A stretch of 64,000 nt of DNA from a virus: positions 1 through 64,000 of IMG/VR virus record IMGVR_UViG_3300048024_000800; one strand, 5' to 3'. The notes beneath the pieces were generated by a model that made no database searches, was not told the origin of the DNA, and worked only from the letters and a program-made list of their open reading frames with translations. A program made the translations under genes and the position numbers. This document shows positions 41,001 through 50,050 of the stretch, piece after piece; the first letter of the stretch is position 1, and the number at the start of each line of letters is the position of its first letter.

Positions 41001-43673
41001 GCTTATCCTAATAAAGATACGTTTTACATTTATATGGCAAGTTTTGATCCAGACTTTCGGGATTTTTATTTCTGGTACAAAGATGAAGGTCTTGCTCTGG
41101 TGCAGTCTGGGGGTTCTTTGGGTCTAGGTATTAAACTTTATAGACATATACTGCCAGCAGCTTACGACGCTACGACCACCTACGTCGCGGGAGCCCTAGT
41201 CGCTGATCCGGTAGATAGCAAGTATTATAAAAGCACAAATGGAGCAGCTGCCGGAGGAGGAGTTCCTTCTTCAACCGCTGGATGGACAGTTGCTGACGAC
41301 ATTTCGTCTTATGGTTGGTATTTTTTACTAAAGGATAATAATTCTGAAATTAAGTTGTATCATTATAACACTCAACAATTGCATTCACCGATTAGCGTGT
41401 CGGTTGATACGGATGGCGATGGAGTGGATGACTATTTGGACCTGGATGACGATGGCGATGGAATCCCAGATGTTGATGACGACTTTCCGCTAGATTCCAC
41501 AGAAGATACTGATACAGACGGTGACAATATAGGAGATAATGCAGACACAGATGATGATAACGATGGAACCCTAGATGTTAACGACGATTATCCTCTTGAT
41601 CCAAATAAAGCGTCAGGAACTGATACTGACGGAGATGGGCAAGACGATGAATTTGACGAAGATGATGATGGTGATGGGCTATTAGATATAAACGATAACT
41701 TTTCGTTAGACGCTCAGCAAGCTCAAGCGATCACTTGGAACAATAATACTTCTCACAACTTGAATGCTGGTTCGTTTTCTTTGGAAGCTACTAGCACCTC
41801 AGGACTCACGCTTTCGTACACAAGTAGCAACACATCAATTGCAACAGTAAATTCAAGCGGGTTGGTGACACCGCTAACAGGTGGAGCATTTACAATAACA
41901 ATATCTGCGCCAGCCAATGCAAGTTACTTTGCAGCTTCTTTGACTACTGCTTCGATCACTGTGATTGATGACGTAACTGATACTGATGACGATGGAATTC
42001 CAGATTCTTCTGATCCATTTCCAAACCAGGTAGCTCAAACGATCTCTTGGAACAATAGTACTTCTCACAACTTGAGTGACGGCCCTTTTTCTTTGGAAGC
42101 TTCTACCGATTCAGTAGTCACGCTTACGTACGCAAGTAGCAACACATCAATTGCAACAGTAGATGCAAGTGGATTGGTGACACCGCTAACAGGCGGAGCA
42201 TTTACAATAACAATATCTGCACCAGCCAATGCAGGTTACTTTGCAGCTTCTTTGACTTCTGCTTCGATCACTGTGATTGATGATGTAACTGATACTGATG
42301 GGGATGGAGTGGTTGATCTGAATGATAACTTTCCAAACAATCCTAACCGCGCAAGCGGAACGGACACTGATGGTGATGGTATAGATGACGAATTTGAGAT
42401 TTTTACCCCAGTAGACGAAGCGCAACTTAAAACTGCCGTGGACGAGTGGATTGACGATGAAGCGTCTGCGGTGATAAAGTATAAAGATATTAATACGTGG
42501 AACGTAAGTAATGTAACGAACATGAGAGCTATGTTTCACAGTGCAACATCTTTTAATCAAGACATAAGCTCCTGGGACGTTAGTAATGTGACAGATATGG
42601 CTTACATGTTTTACAAAGCAACATCTTTTAATCAAGACATAAGTTCTTGGAATGTTAGTAATGTGACAAGTATGATAGACATGTTTAATGGAGCAGCATC
42701 TTTTGATCAAGACCTTAGTAGTTGGGATTTCGGCCCACGCGCTAATGGCTTTGGACCCAATATGCATGATATGTTTGAGTATAACAGCGTGTTTGGGGGT
42801 CCACGATTAAGTGTGTTTAATTATGATGCACTATTGAATTCAATTAAAAATCACGTTGAGGCTGCGGATGGGTATTCAGGCGGTTTAAATGGAGGAGGCT
42901 CTTATTATTCAATCAACGGATTGGCGGCAAGGAATTATCTCAGCACAGGAGTCTGGGCCCCATACGAGTGGGATTGGGCCGTTCAAGATTGGGGACAACT
43001 GAAGACTGCAGGTCTTTCTTTAAGCTTTGATACAAAAACATTAACCATTGAAGATAATAACTATAACACTCACAATCTTTACGCTTGGTTCCAGTGGCAA
43101 TGCGACTTGGCTGGGAAAGATGTGGCGTGGAACCGCACTGGCAACGCTCTTGATCTAGGCGACTGGAACATACTCATAACAGGTTATTCAAGATACACTG
43201 GCGACATGACAACGACGGGAATCATTACTGTAGACGTGCCGTTATATATATATGAGACTTATGGTCAGGCATTTGCGGGAAATAGGACAGACGCGAACGG
43301 ACTATTTAGAAGTTTACATCCCCAAGTCTCTTTTGACCCCGTTACTAAAATAGTCACTACTAAGTTCTTCCCTGGTCCTGATGGCGCTTACGAGACTTGG
43401 AGTACGGTTGTCTCCAGTGAATCGCATAGTTTTGCTAAAATATACAGCGCAGGGTTATATTCTAGCGGTGAGGTGATCGGTTATTATGGTAGCGGGGGTG
43501 GTGAAGTTGTCTTCCAGTCCGACGCGTTAGACAGCTCGTTTAACGGAGAATATAAATTTACATTTTCCGGAAAAAGTAAAAACCCCTATACAGGCACCTT
43601 TATAGCGAGCCAACCCATGCATTATGTCTCGTCAGGGGAAGAGGTGTTTCTTACAATAAATATACAGACCTAA
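32082..43673 (+). CDS. Giant mosaic tail fibre (adhesin)
   Basis: 3863 residues from ATG 32082 ([10 protein letters not shown]), one base after the tip gene stop; the frame is open from 32016 but that part lies in the tip gene. In order: fibronectin-like and at least five CBM5/12-like units (nt ~33030-34610, e.g. [16 protein letters not shown]); a J-type linker ([14 protein letters not shown], ~36260); four ~230-260-residue repeats ([16 protein letters not shown] type, ~36950-39830); GGGxNN beta-roll repeats (~40365-40660); Trp-rich segment; CBM cassette (41147-41296); thrombospondin type-3 Asp repeats; two Ig-like domains; three DUF285 25-residue repeats (NVSNVTNM...FNQDISSW, ~42495-42730); a unique C-terminus. 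It is a sugar- and surface-binding adhesin adjoining the tip. No catalytic motif seen. Confidence 0.85.
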   Translation: MATTILGLKFKVNDLSARYEVVGTSDNYSFSYDLGKGEDLVESSVNNQYSKSIDLLGNYGVFNVRVFAETSLGIRSQFIEENVVISPPSFGGTYTFSKIQMSSLGKDFDPFINKAASQQDNLLNCSSVFAGRHVNIKWEVSPPPGHPLEGQSISSELMSDPFFDHFELSLKSGNPGLDISSLSSSEPLMNTLKTEEVNEALSNYRENFLNIDNYIFEDLDLARNLDLQIVCVDSLGDTCTGLISGFNPAPVLSSFSNSTSSSKTSFSWSSEDFDFRNVQVSYLAVPDGHSIYDDQDLQNSILHLESLSAAKEYIALPDFSYQVGDLALYSDDNVYRATQDHIVDSLNGPGNLNFWEEVGPKVNFHSDTETVNLNFFENVQLWGFNYYYSLLPFDEFGAGDVFNVTSEGLSRKGEGGELRSFNTSVAISDLNFRERGDDLVFSWGFFDEKGNKLDLTDYRVKSDSIDASEQLFVQAYIFDVDTLDVVYDIDPLDPSIFDYFEYNRDLNNSIYLQGGFPPYAQEFDPGQVYSPDGSNNCAFIEGQYKIFKSVAQNSFTSPYVRPYYKDWISENNYYSVSDENIVKYDGALYKVIQDIGPLAPSVVGFFNEEFLSENSEYYSIGDLVFAPDIDIEIFNPSLSFNVGELVFYRGSVYRCLSSQSKGNAIYPNLDSEFWRKENPVEDFSCSVFKLIYDSSIEPMGVSPASVNSGWERVTPNNNSDYFSLFAGPFNYNVVEWSEDYDFYEGDFTVYGNDIWICLAPNRSQRPPEYSSSWSNQIFSSDSNSFQDIVADYKFEDIVFHNDQVYKCLSDNPTGAPISAISEPNRSSLSNYLDSQWIPFWEEDLSDYGNVFGHVGIPESGKRDIGIDVSLVNLNGDILDSSRIIATNPPPRILPQGFSVDSTSMASRVRFNFNYDQGFQEKTTKVNLYRSSFPDFDITGSDKFPLEHIGADSTFVKSVLGAGDATFGDNITEIFDDPPLYVNSEGIEEATGYYYKILPFDDFGSGDLFGVNPSNDGGLDKIIVYPKNFHSQNPTDPIGEIPKASQPNLGPDGGIILYESIPGPAQNLTGDTAFVNYFLNWDMPTSERDENDNFVKRVPNDIDYYEIWESTGKYINYSLDGGVSSSFLNQTTNLNGYRRIIGDLESYGDVPLEAIDIAESIVGAKNIFDVDARSLSLETTYKGEVNDRRYFWVRPVDFAGNKGPFTGAKNFDGEYVEGLELTLGQAKTTDIADFEQNITKTFPNTVALVPNNPFKNQDPNSSSISWESHYLYNNGTGYYISAGSTDDKFLYFTGSSLELTEDQKKEELKLGQAGGGTLDDSKNNPLRNVVFTGDYDSVNYHPAGQGQGTDDELPAVVDDSDFIIARNVNGIASPMWHAFANALIGSAHIENAAITNAKIHNLTADKIRSAEIKGQDIQVGLGGGSGQIRSAGFDGLADTGKGFVVSGDGSFVFAADDGRLHFDDGELVLEGKLKQVDGKEYTFIDLDASPDSFFYSELSDGTYVSDEPQTCEIRASFQNSFVQENQVRFRVSNPNNGYEFIKYSDFDDDPTTYGKYNISGFKYDPTDGDFVGGEPKVATAEFNVTGFNQMINTVDPQLTTIIVSASGLNTSTERSIPINFVADGAAAVYVELAATQQVFEYDSDGNELATNSDPTLTATAYNADGLIYYNFISGGLSLQNSVSNYYQVTGIPEKFEDMPIAFSVDISGQDDSSILASDRFTFFGTHPGKDSYTVFLTNENHTYPANENGLVHPDDLEVGKTQVRFFRGTGEYRYDQAGSADKSFSLVSVTSSHQNVVTHSEDPQGVGVDRKLFVKMAAYPDDKNEGTFTIKVKDNQYSDVTFEKIYTYSKSIEAAKGRTVELSAGAQAIKYDTAGDNPTQNQTVEITAFATNFIAAAQYEFFIGNTKIQNKNVGATIEINIPATHDGTATTSNPDDPTNSATYNLPVTIECKAYDTTKNDTGDVIDTNPRATDQITIFGLKEGSNAITVIQSQQFVNVPVKNDSSGGVTDVDVSNTENILTVFDGTNQLNYKSGSVPTDIDDGDIGFYVAATSSSLTVTSGAVTGPPKQFKTSIAQASDWFTSENSAKINYAITVIDHDEQKRELDAEQNLVKTFDGTIARKVDLTADDQTIEYDSAGNTDSGQKITLTATAHNTIGDVYYKYTVTDSSGAVVDNSLDVSGFNKDDTEVKYTVPQVIGGPVKIKVEISEKSDGSVVLATDEITIYSLKNGSDVITAILSNEAHSLTKDFEGIITSTGSGTDIKVFQGTQELTFVAGTVNPSGENTFTVEDSTIGGVTNGSMAQHADQDKKYCVVEPHDFSSFTGQSATITYTIKFKNDVGETGTITKQQTFSISQEGEHARKVDLTGDQAVKYNTAGSSPDPDEITLTATALNQRSSSTLLYRYSLVGNTIGTLKEGNSTYNEEFISENTIKYNPPDNKFKVATVMVEMREDGTDVAKDTLSIYGIQDGSDVITAILSNEAHTLPKNFNNIVDYSGSGTTIQVYQGTTELAVVDDSTTLSAGKYKISTAAAGIQANRSTTTLNEFDNASNLTADAASITFTIEGKDSDGKDFSIVKTQTFSISAQGILGNRGVGITFRGVYDPTEEEYIGAVDGGNRGDVVEYNGSYYLCIQDNGTKAGLSVKNPTDGAYWEGFGAEFSSVATDILLAQDAAITRSLVMGKNTKDPSGSGGVIRSANKTGFGDGNEGFFLGDTDVVEFEVGDSDSFIKFDTDSDRVEIKGSLIINSRDDSNLNINSIDGEDATFIGGGYNNSISGLGSSIVGGGENDISGRFSFIGGGFNNNMGDNFSAIVAGYNNEMPNTGELHQGANLIGAGIHNIIDGGTSQTIVNGSENLIHQTGNVGDELVAFDGQQGWLSPGFLGTFSGYGGGGLAYNKSANFVDGLAGWVENSWWPSYKKDWGVNTLSNVFYIGSNRGISQGAWVYHTDLKWCNFSDQSSEVYNDAEYRIYDSLYGKAYPNKDTFYIYMASFDPDFRDFYFWYKDEGLALVQSGGSLGLGIKLYRHILPAAYDATTTYVAGALVADPVDSKYYKSTNGAAAGGGVPSSTAGWTVADDISSYGWYFLLKDNNSEIKLYHYNTQQLHSPISVSVDTDGDGVDDYLDLDDDGDGIPDVDDDFPLDSTEDTDTDGDNIGDNADTDDDNDGTLDVNDDYPLDPNKASGTDTDGDGQDDEFDEDDDGDGLLDINDNFSLDAQQAQAITWNNNTSHNLNAGSFSLEATSTSGLTLSYTSSNTSIATVNSSGLVTPLTGGAFTITISAPANASYFAASLTTASITVIDDVTDTDDDGIPDSSDPFPNQVAQTISWNNSTSHNLSDGPFSLEASTDSVVTLTYASSNTSIATVDASGLVTPLTGGAFTITISAPANAGYFAASLTSASITVIDDVTDTDGDGVVDLNDNFPNNPNRASGTDTDGDGIDDEFEIFTPVDEAQLKTAVDEWIDDEASAVIKYKDINTWNVSNVTNMRAMFHSATSFNQDISSWDVSNVTDMAYMFYKATSFNQDISSWNVSNVTSMIDMFNGAASFDQDLSSWDFGPRANGFGPNMHDMFEYNSVFGGPRLSVFNYDALLNSIKNHVEAADGYSGGLNGGGSYYSINGLAARNYLSTGVWAPYEWDWAVQDWGQLKTAGLSLSFDTKTLTIEDNNYNTHNLYAWFQWQCDLAGKDVAWNRTGNALDLGDWNILITGYSRYTGDMTTTGIITVDVPLYIYETYGQAFAGNRTDANGLFRSLHPQVSFDPVTKIVTTKFFPGPDGAYETWSTVVSSESHSFAKIYSAGLYSSGEVIGYYGSGGGEVVFQSDALDSSFNGEYKFTFSGKSKNPYTGTFIASQPMHYVSSGEEVFLTINIQT
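41147..41296 (+). repeat. Dispersed CBM5/12-like cassette, copy in giant fibre
   Basis: Partner of 5401-5550 in opposite orientation, about 93% identical over 150 bases. It keeps the third-position matches, not only the protein, so the exchange is recent. Confidence 0.9.
41460..41670 (+). repeat. Thrombospondin-type-3 coding block shared with the left-edge fibre
   Basis: Reverse complement of about 556-765 matches this block; over one 80-base stretch (RC of 655-734 against 41490-41570 region) I count two mismatches. Both encode [12 protein letters not shown] and, further on, [13 protein letters not shown]. It is an inverted repeat about 40 kb apart. Confidence 0.8.
41715..42300 (+). repeat. 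Tandem duplicated Ig-like domain, 312-bp period
   Basis: The segment beginning CTTGGAACAATA at 41733 recurs at 42045. Long stretches such as those encoding [18 protein letters not shown] are nearly identical in DNA. Each Ig-like unit is followed by a DTD(D/G)DG calcium-type linker. Confidence 0.85.
42495..42730 (+). repeat. DUF285 (BspA-like) repeats, 75-bp period
   Basis: ACATCTTTTAATCAAGACAT occurs at 42547 and again at 42622, with a third diverged copy 75 bp on (GCATCTTTTGATCAAGAC). Each codes for the 25-residue NVSNVT-M--MF--A-SFNQD-SSW pattern. Confidence 0.85.
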
Positions 43674-43675
43674 TA

Positions 43676-43696
43676 ATGAAAGAAATTAAAAAATGA
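43676..43696 (+). CDS. Six-codon mini-ORF coupled to the S74 fibre start
   Basis: ATG AAA GAA ATT AAA AAA TGA (MKEIKK) starts two bases after the giant fibre stop, and its TGA overlaps the ATG of the next gene as ATGA. It may act only as a translational relay, because the S74 fibre start itself has no good ribosome site. Expression is not shown. Confidence 0.3.
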   Translation: MKEIKK

Positions 43697-44607
43697 CAAC
43701 TTCTTCCCCAACATCAACGCAAGGTTTCAGTGATTATTATAATGATAATAATTTCATTGGCGCTGGAGTAGATAATCAAATAATAAACAGCTCGAGATGC
43801 TCAATTCTTCAGGGCTCTTCTAGTTTTATTAGCGGTAAATATAATTGCCATGCAGTAGGTGATTATCTGGGCGTAGGCTCTCTTCAGCTTGAGGATAATA
43901 CTTTTAATATAGGTTGCTTTAACGGAACTTATTCATGGGGGCCAATATTCGCAAAAAGAGGACTATCTGTTACTCATGATGCTATGTTTGGTGGGGAGGT
44001 TAGAATTGGCGGAAGTAGCAATAGGCATATTCAGCCTTCAGGTTTTTTTCCTGATAATTCATGGTTGGACATGGAAAACGGTTACTTTAAGGGTGGAAAC
44101 GACTTTGGTTATGTAGATTTTGATGCTCAAATGGACCTAGAAGACATGACTCAAAGATGGGCAGTGAGAATACATAATGGCTTTATAGAGGAAGATAGCG
44201 ATACAAGTTCTGATCTTTTTATAACCACCGACCCCTCCCAAACCCAGAAGCTTTCTAATTTGAACGTTCAAGGAGATGTAATTTCTTTTTCTTCCTCTGA
44301 TAGGAATTTAAAAGATAATATTTCTTTGATAGAAAACCCTCTCGATAAAGTTTTATCTCTTGATGCTATAGAATTTGACTGGAATTCTAACCAGCATGCA
44401 TACAGAGGTCACGATCTCGGGTTGATTGCTCAACAGGTAGAAGAGGTTGCTCCAGAGTTGGTGGTCACCAGAAGTGATGGATACAAGGCAATTAAATATG
44501 ATAAAATAAATTCTTTAATTGTTGGAGCTATACAAGAACAACAAAAGAAAATAGAATTTTTAGAAAAAAGGCTTGAAAGTCTGGAGCGGCGGTCTAGTCG
44601 TTCATAA
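43693..44607 (+). CDS. Tail fibre with C-terminal S74 intramolecular chaperone/peptidase
   Basis: 304 residues. Residues ~15-65 contain NNFIGAGVDNQI and similar beta-roll pieces that echo the GGGxNN repeats in the giant fibre. From residue ~200 comes the endosialidase-type chaperone domain: S202-D203-RN-L-K207 (catalytic Ser and Lys spaced as in S74 peptidases), then NPLDKVLSLDAIEFDW, HDLGLIAQQVEEVAPE and a C-terminal coiled coil (QEQQKKIEFLEKRLESLERR). Such domains trimerise fibres and then cut themselves off, so cleavage is expected just before S202. It converges with the minus-strand cluster, overlapping the facing gene by 14 bases. Confidence 0.9.
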   Translation: MTTSSPTSTQGFSDYYNDNNFIGAGVDNQIINSSRCSILQGSSSFISGKYNCHAVGDYLGVGSLQLEDNTFNIGCFNGTYSWGPIFAKRGLSVTHDAMFGGEVRIGGSSNRHIQPSGFFPDNSWLDMENGYFKGGNDFGYVDFDAQMDLEDMTQRWAVRIHNGFIEEDSDTSSDLFITTDPSQTQKLSNLNVQGDVISFSSSDRNLKDNISLIENPLDKVLSLDAIEFDWNSNQHAYRGHDLGLIAQQVEEVAPELVVTRSDGYKAIKYDKINSLIVGAIQEQQKKIEFLEKRLESLERRSSRS

Positions 44608-45421
44608 CTTTCATTAACACTCTAGCTTGCGTCGCAGGTATATCTGAAAAGTCATTCCATTCTTTTACTGAATCGTTTTTGTATTTTCCATCTTTCCACC
44701 AATCTCTAAGATAAACTTTAAATTCTTCAAAGCTTGAGCAGTTTAATTTTTCTTTGGCTAGGTTTTCTATCATTGAGTGGGGGGTAAGTGATGGAGATGA
44801 ATTTGATTGTCCAGAGAATGACTTGTTATTCGATTTATCTATTTCATCGTCCCCTACAATGTGGACGTTTAAGAAATTTCTCACGCATCTAACAAACGCT
44901 CTATTGCAAGCTATTGTTTCAAGGAATTTTGTAGCAAAGCTACTGGTATTATTTAGGGTAGCGTTCGCCATATCTTGAAACTCAACAGCTTTGTTTCCTG
45001 TTTCATAGTTTGGTAAAAATTTTATTTTGCAAACTGCTGCTACGTGGTCTTGTTCACATTTAACTATGTCATAAGAAACATCCAAAAAACCTCTAAGCTT
45101 TGCGAGTTCTTTTATTCCGCTTAGTTTTATTAATAGTTGGTGATCTCCCAGTCCAACTACGCTCCTTGGCATATCTTTTTTTCTTAAATCAAACCATGAT
45201 TTGTTCGGAAATAAATGCTCATCTTTTATCATTGATCTCCAGTTTACTGATCCATCTTCTGCGAATTCATAATCAACGTTATCTAATAAGCCAAATTGAT
45301 TTCTGCAGAATTTTCCTGGCCCATCTTTATAGTTTTTGATATAGTTCTTGGGTTTTTCTTTTATTTCTGCGGTTGATTCGAGAGTTACTGAGTTGTCTGT
45401 GGCTGATTTTGATTTTGTCAT
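44594..45421 (-). CDS. Putative ssDNA-annealing/recombination protein
   Basis: 275 residues. The core reads VNWRSMIKDEHLFPNKSW, LLIKLSGIKELAKLRGF, then CKIKF and ATLNNTSSFATKFLETIACNRAFVRCVRNFL. The helical A-NRAF-R-VRNFL segment after a short sheet recalls Rad52/Sak-like single-strand annealing proteins of phages, but the match is by general pattern and is weak. The C-terminal ~60 residues after a Ser-rich linker form a small separate domain. It is the last gene of the minus-strand early operon, and a whirly-like ssDNA-binding gene lies three genes upstream, which supports a DNA-recombination role. Confidence 0.4.
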   Translation of the reverse strand: MTKSKSATDNSVTLESTAEIKEKPKNYIKNYKDGPGKFCRNQFGLLDNVDYEFAEDGSVNWRSMIKDEHLFPNKSWFDLRKKDMPRSVVGLGDHQLLIKLSGIKELAKLRGFLDVSYDIVKCEQDHVAAVCKIKFLPNYETGNKAVEFQDMANATLNNTSSFATKFLETIACNRAFVRCVRNFLNVHIVGDDEIDKSNNKSFSGQSNSSPSLTPHSMIENLAKEKLNCSSFEEFKVYLRDWWKDGKYKNDSVKEWNDFSDIPATQARVLMKVMND

Positions 45422-46581
45422 TATTTGCGTTCGTTATAAATTTTTATTATGTTCAAGTCTTCCCAGAATTCTTCACAATCAATAATTTCATTATGATTTC
45501 CTGGTTTGTCGTACTTCCATGCAGCCTTACTGTTGTATATTTGGCCTCCTGATACTATTTTCATTGAACATTTATAACGAGAATTATCGCATAGTTTTTC
45601 TGATTTGTCAAGATCTTTTTTTGTTTTTGGTTGTTGTAGTAAAATATTCCAATCAAAAAACTTAACTCTTATATTGTTTATATTTTTTTTATCTTTGCTT
45701 ATTAAATTAAATTTTATATTTGATCTTTCTAATAATCTAAAATAGTTTTCATTATCTTCTTCTGATACATAGTAATTTATATAGTTTATGTTATCCTTTA
45801 TTATATTGAGGTATTTTATTTGCATGGGTTTATCTAGGAAAATATTGCATTTTCTGTCGTATGCCCATTTAACTATATTTTCTTCATCAAAGCATTCGTT
45901 GCCCCATATGTTTACTGCTTGACCCTCCGCGAATGAGGACGGCATGATGTGGTTTGGCACAACAGATATAGAGCTTTTGTGGTACTCCACTCCAGTGTGT
46001 ATTGTTTCTATTTTATCTAGATCATTCTTTATTTTTAATAAATTTAATACACCCAAAGCTATCTCCTCTGGCTTGATTAGGTTAACTGTTTTGGGGAACT
46101 CTTTACTTGAAAAGGAGGGCTTTAATCCTTTTCTGTCTGACTCTATTAATATTTGATTATTTTTGTCGCCCCAATAAGGGCCGCAACATTCTTTATATAG
46201 TATGCTATATAGGCACACTATTTTTTTATTATATCCTGATGCTATATGTGTGCTAAATGAATCATTTCCGAAGTGTAGTAGAGAGTTTTTTATTAAGTAA
46301 GCTGTTTGCCTTATTGAGGTCTTCCCGTGAAAGTTTGTGCATCCAGGTATACCTTTGTCGTCTTTTCCTCCTATTTGTATAATTTTTATCCCCATTTTTC
46401 TTAGGTAGGGTTCAATTATTAAGATTACATCTTCAAAGTAGTCGTAGTTTTTTGATTCCATTCCGCTGCTTGCATGCAACGTTATGTATTTATCATGCGG
46501 AACCGGAAAAAAAAGAGGTTCTATGTGAGGAGTATCTATCTTAACTCCGCAGGAAAGCGCATATTGTTCTATTAAGTGCAT
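45421..46581 (-). CDS. GT9-type glycosyltransferase, C-terminal (donor-binding) half
   Basis: 386 residues. Residues ~30-190 match only the second Rossmann half of heptosyltransferase-type GT9 enzymes: YITLHASSGMESKNY, IIQIGGKDD, then LLHFGNDSFSTHIASGYNKKIVCLYS. The first half of the fold is missing here but is present at the C-terminus of the upstream protein. The start overlaps the upstream stop by 10 bases (ATGCACTTAA). The last ~180 residues are a separate domain of unknown kind (VPNHIMPSSFAEGQAVNIWGNE). The stop shares its last base with the next start. The two halves probably associate, or a frameshift joins them. Confidence 0.65.
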   Translation of the reverse strand: MHLIEQYALSCGVKIDTPHIEPLFFPVPHDKYITLHASSGMESKNYDYFEDVILIIEPYLRKMGIKIIQIGGKDDKGIPGCTNFHGKTSIRQTAYLIKNSLLHFGNDSFSTHIASGYNKKIVCLYSILYKECCGPYWGDKNNQILIESDRKGLKPSFSSKEFPKTVNLIKPEEIALGVLNLLKIKNDLDKIETIHTGVEYHKSSISVVPNHIMPSSFAEGQAVNIWGNECFDEENIVKWAYDRKCNIFLDKPMQIKYLNIIKDNINYINYYVSEEDNENYFRLLERSNIKFNLISKDKKNINNIRVKFFDWNILLQQPKTKKDLDKSEKLCDNSRYKCSMKIVSGGQIYNSKAAWKYDKPGNHNEIIDCEEFWEDLNIIKIYNERK

Positions 46582-48476
46582 ATGTCGAATTGTATTTTAT
46601 CTTTTCCGTTGTGCATGTAATTTAACATCCTTTGAGTTCCTATGAAGGGCAAAAAAGCTATTTCAAAGAAACCTTCGTGATCTCCGTGCCCTTCCATTAC
46701 TGTAAGGTTATCTAAATTCTTATCGTAGGGTATAACCTTATGTATATAAGGATTTCCTTCTAGTACTTCGAAATACTCCTTTTTCGTTGCAAAGTAAATA
46801 TTTAAATCCGGATAAGTCTCTTTTATGTTTTTTAGTAAAGAGGTGCATAGATATACATCCCCTATGCTTTCGGGCATCGATATTAAAAGCCTTTTTCCTT
46901 TATCGTCCTCACTTAAAAGCTCAGAGAAATTTATGTTTTTATTTTTTTCATTATCTTTTGCTGCTACCTGCTTAAAGTATTTTAATATTTCATCCCTGGT
47001 GGCGCCTTCGGATAATTTTTTTGACCAATGCTTGTGCCCATCATCAGATTCTTTAATTTCCATATCTAGGATATTTCTATAAATATCTTTTAACCAATCA
47101 GATTGATCCTCTATCTCTGGAGGGTTATATTCAGGGTTTTTAGGTTTTGATTTAAAATCAAAATCCCAATCTGGAGCATCCATATTATCTAGAAGTAGCT
47201 CCAGTTTTTTTCCTATAGATTCTATTCCGTAATTTTTTATTGTAAAATCTCTAGCTTTCCTACCAAGCTCTTCTCTTTTACTGTTACTCATTCTGAATAC
47301 TTTTCTTAATTGACTGGCTATACTGTCAGGACTGGTGCTAGCTTTGATAAACTGGGTGCCCGGTTCTCTATATTCAGTCCAGCTAAGCGGTAGGCCTGCC
47401 GAGTCTTTGGTGCAGCAATCTTCTCCGCAGCTATAATTTGTTACTAGAGTTATCAACTCTGTTAGCTTCGCTTCTTGTATAGGTATCTCTTGACCCCCGC
47501 TTGTAAATGGGTGGCAATAGACGTCCATGCAGTTATATATCTGATTTAACTGAATTTCACTAACCCCTAGTTTAGCATTTGTTGTGTTTTGGCTTTTCTT
47601 TGAACCGCAAAAAGGGCAATCTTCTTCCTCTTTCGAGAAACTTTTTATCTCGAAGTTTTTGCAATTAGAGCATATATAAGTAGTTAATACTCTGGATGGA
47701 TCTATTTTTTTCTCCTTGATTAACCTCGGGATATCCCAGCCCTCTGACCAGCTAGTGTGTAATAGTAATTTAGCTGATGAGTTTGGATTTTGGTTACAAA
47801 AAATCTTGAATCCTTCAAGTAGATTTGGGACGCTCTTTCTTAATTGGTTTCTAAAAACGAAACCTATCACAAAGTCTTTATCTATTTTAAAGAAGTTTCT
47901 TATCTTCTTTCTATCTTGATCCTCTAACTTTTTAAAGTTTGAGGTGTCTAGAGCTCCATGTAGAGTTTTTACATGATCGTGACCTAATTTATTTAAAGCT
48001 TTTGACGCGAAGGATGACCACGTAAAATAGTTTTTAATCTCTGGGGCAACTTTCTCTGCTTCGGGTAGTATTGGCAGGCTGTCTAAAGTAGTCCAGATCA
48101 TGCAATTTATTTTGTTCCACCATTTCTTTTCTGTATATCCTGAGAAGGCCCATATGTCTTCTATACCTATGTAAACATCAGGTTTCTCCTGTTCAATTAT
48201 CTTGTCAATCGTGTGGGTTCCGTAGCTGGCGCTTCTTGCTAAACTTGGATCTTCTTTTAATTTTCTTAATAAAGATGGATTGTTGGGGAGAGAGCCCTCA
48301 CACTTCCATGGCAAGTTTTTTAAAGACGCGTCTCCCCATTGTATGCCGTTTGAGAACTCTACTATATCATACTTTCCTGTTTTTTGTAAGTAGAGTAGTA
48401 TATTTTTTGTATGCTTTCCGAATCCAGTAAAAGCTTTACAGTGATTGGAGTGTATTAAGATTTTTTTTTTATTCAT
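46572..48476 (-). CDS. GT4-type glycosyltransferase + DUF4214-like module + GT9 N-terminal half
   Basis: 634 residues. Residues 1-~430 are a GT-B, GT4-like enzyme (HSNHCKAFTGFGKHTKNIL; IGFVFRNQLRKSVPNLLEGF; YCHPFTSGGQEIPIQEAKL), with an inserted zinc-ribbon-like pair (CSNC...CPFCG) near residues 275-300. Residues ~460-510 (WLKDIYRNILDMEIKESDDG) resemble DUF4214. Residues ~527-634 are the first Rossmann half of a GT9 enzyme (RLLISMPESIGDVYLCTSLL), ending abruptly where the next gene begins. TAATG coupling to the ssDNA-binding gene upstream. Likely transfers sugars in the phage-borne glycan pathway. Confidence 0.75.
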   Translation of the reverse strand: MNKKKILIHSNHCKAFTGFGKHTKNILLYLQKTGKYDIVEFSNGIQWGDASLKNLPWKCEGSLPNNPSLLRKLKEDPSLARSASYGTHTIDKIIEQEKPDVYIGIEDIWAFSGYTEKKWWNKINCMIWTTLDSLPILPEAEKVAPEIKNYFTWSSFASKALNKLGHDHVKTLHGALDTSNFKKLEDQDRKKIRNFFKIDKDFVIGFVFRNQLRKSVPNLLEGFKIFCNQNPNSSAKLLLHTSWSEGWDIPRLIKEKKIDPSRVLTTYICSNCKNFEIKSFSKEEEDCPFCGSKKSQNTTNAKLGVSEIQLNQIYNCMDVYCHPFTSGGQEIPIQEAKLTELITLVTNYSCGEDCCTKDSAGLPLSWTEYREPGTQFIKASTSPDSIASQLRKVFRMSNSKREELGRKARDFTIKNYGIESIGKKLELLLDNMDAPDWDFDFKSKPKNPEYNPPEIEDQSDWLKDIYRNILDMEIKESDDGHKHWSKKLSEGATRDEILKYFKQVAAKDNEKNKNINFSELLSEDDKGKRLLISMPESIGDVYLCTSLLKNIKETYPDLNIYFATKKEYFEVLEGNPYIHKVIPYDKNLDNLTVMEGHGDHEGFFEIAFLPFIGTQRMLNYMHNGKDKIQFDICT

Positions 48477-49126
48477 TAAAACGGAGCATCCTCTGAGGGC
48501 GTCGGTTTTTCGGTTTTATTATTTGCGCCATCACAAGAAATGTTTAGTAGTTTTTGAAGCATACCTAATCCTCCAGCTAGATAATCTTGGGGCCTATTAT
48601 CGCTTTTATCTCGATAGCTTTGCATCTTTTTATGATCCTCTATTCTTCTGTGCTCGTAGAGACAATGAAGGTAATGTTTAAAAAATTCGGCTAGATTCTC
48701 TACCTCGCCGGGTTCTAGTGGTATTCTGAAATTTTGACTTCCATTTCTAGTTAGGGTTATTCCGAAGGCAGGAAGAGTTACCCATTTTTCAGAATCTGCG
48801 GTTTTTATTTTTGACTTCTTGTCCCAGGGGGTAAATTTTATTGAAGTCTTGTTGTCTTCAAATGCATGAAAAGATGAGAATTCGTTCCTGTTTTTAAACG
48901 CGCTTATTACTCCGCCTATTTCAAATTCAGTAAATTTTATATTTATTTTTTTATCTGGATCATTCGCATTTTGAGAAAAGCTTCCCGTTTTTGTTTTGTC
49001 GTTCCAACTGTGCTGTTGAATGGCGTTTGCGTAAACAACCGGCTCTTTCTTTTTGTTATGACCTATTGAGAAATTGAAAGCACAACCTGCGTTTTTGCTG
49101 TTTGGTTTGTATAAAGATAATGACAT
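48476..49126 (-). CDS. Whirly/PC4-like ssDNA-binding protein
   Basis: 216 residues. The first ~150 form a beta-rich unit ending in a helix (NIKFTEFEIGGVISAFKNR; FGITLTRNG...FRIPLEPGEVENLAEFFKHYL), the pattern of PC4/whirly ssDNA-binding folds. After a flexible linker it ends in SEDAPF, an acidic-hydrophobic tip like that of SSB proteins (DDDIPF), which recruits replication partners. This tip is what most supports the call. It has its own promoter (49148-49175) and heads a subgroup that ends with a recombination-like gene. The family assignment is by pattern only. Confidence 0.5.
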   Translation of the reverse strand: MSLSLYKPNSKNAGCAFNFSIGHNKKKEPVVYANAIQQHSWNDKTKTGSFSQNANDPDKKINIKFTEFEIGGVISAFKNRNEFSSFHAFEDNKTSIKFTPWDKKSKIKTADSEKWVTLPAFGITLTRNGSQNFRIPLEPGEVENLAEFFKHYLHCLYEHRRIEDHKKMQSYRDKSDNRPQDYLAGGLGMLQKLLNISCDGANNKTEKPTPSEDAPF

Positions 49127-49147
49127 GATGTTAAAGATATTTTAATA

Positions 49148-49175
49148 ATAATAACATTCATATTTGTTTTGTCAA
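49148..49175 (-). promoter_or_regulatory. Sigma70-type promoter for the ssDNA-binding gene
   Basis: Minus strand: TTGACA (49175-49170), 16-base spacer, TATTAT (49153-49148). The predicted start of transcription is about 15 bases before the ATG at 49126. No clear ribosome site follows. The -35 overlaps the stop of the preceding WavE-like gene. Confidence 0.7.
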
Positions 49176-50050
49176 CTATCAATTAATTCTATGTCGTGAC
49201 ACCAGTCTTCTTCGTTGTATAGCGCGTCATACTTTCTGTAGCTAGATGTCCATATGTGATTTGGTAAATCGCGTATTCTTATTATGTCAAAATGTTTTTT
49301 CATTAGTTCTGTGCATTTTTTTTCATCTAGCACGCCAACCCTTTTTAAGTTTTTGTCCCAAAAGCTTTCTATTATAGCTCGACACAGTAGCTGTTCTGGA
49401 AATTGAGATATCCTTTTTTTATTGCAAAGCTCTGTTGATAGTTTAAACACGTCAAGCATCCTTGTTCGCTCTCCAGCTACAATATGATCGGATGGGTGGA
49501 ATTTGTTCTGCCTTGAGAATCTAAAATAGATATTCGAAGTTATTATTTTGAACCATTGATATTCTCCGTTTTTTTTATTTATGTGAGAGTTGTTTATTAA
49601 TTTTGATATGAATGGCTCTAGGGTTGGGTAACTCTCGTCAGATCTAACTTTTATACAAAAGAAACCTGTCGCCTTTTTGATTCCGCTTAATGTCGTTATG
49701 TTTTGGTATATCCATGGGGCTTGTTTTCCTGGCTTTTTATTTTTAACTTTTACGTTTTTATATTTATTGACTACGATTTTTATTTTATCTTTGTAATTAT
49801 CTAGTCTTGATAGGTCATCTGTGTCCCAACAACTTACTATAACTTCTCCGTAGCGTAAATAGTTATTTATGGTGCTTATTGATCTTTCGTGAAGTGGTCC
49901 TTGTATTATTATTGATACTGTTCTTTCGCGCTTTTCGAATCTTTTTAATATTCCTTTTTGTAGCGATATCGAAAAATTAGTAAAACTCGAAACGAAACTT
50001 AGTTCTTGCCCTTCCTTGTTTTTTAATTTGTGTGGGTTCCATTCGTTCAT
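49172..50050 (-). CDS. WavE-like polysaccharide biosynthesis protein
   Basis: 292 residues. VSIIIQGPLHERSISTINNY, YGEVIVSCWDTDD and GFFCIKVRSDESYPTLEPF are the three landmark segments of the WavE family, linked to lipopolysaccharide outer-core synthesis in Vibrio. It probably is a GT-A-like glycosyltransferase with the D-x-D-type RSDESY region. ATGA overlap with the gene upstream. Confidence 0.7.
   Translation of the reverse strand: MNEWNPHKLKNKEGQELSFVSSFTNFSISLQKGILKRFEKRERTVSIIIQGPLHERSISTINNYLRYGEVIVSCWDTDDLSRLDNYKDKIKIVVNKYKNVKVKNKKPGKQAPWIYQNITTLSGIKKATGFFCIKVRSDESYPTLEPFISKLINNSHINKKNGEYQWFKIITSNIYFRFSRQNKFHPSDHIVAGERTRMLDVFKLSTELCNKKRISQFPEQLLCRAIIESFWDKNLKRVGVLDEKKCTELMKKHFDIIRIRDLPNHIWTSSYRKYDALYNEEDWCHDIELIDS

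Noticed and set aside
40365-43673. Diversity-generating retroelement target
   Set aside because: No reverse transcriptase, no template repeat with adenine-specific differences, and the repeats are tandem protein modules.
43600-44700. Terminator between the convergent S74 fibre and annealing-protein genes
   Set aside because: The genes overlap by 14 bases and no GC stem with T-run is present nearby.
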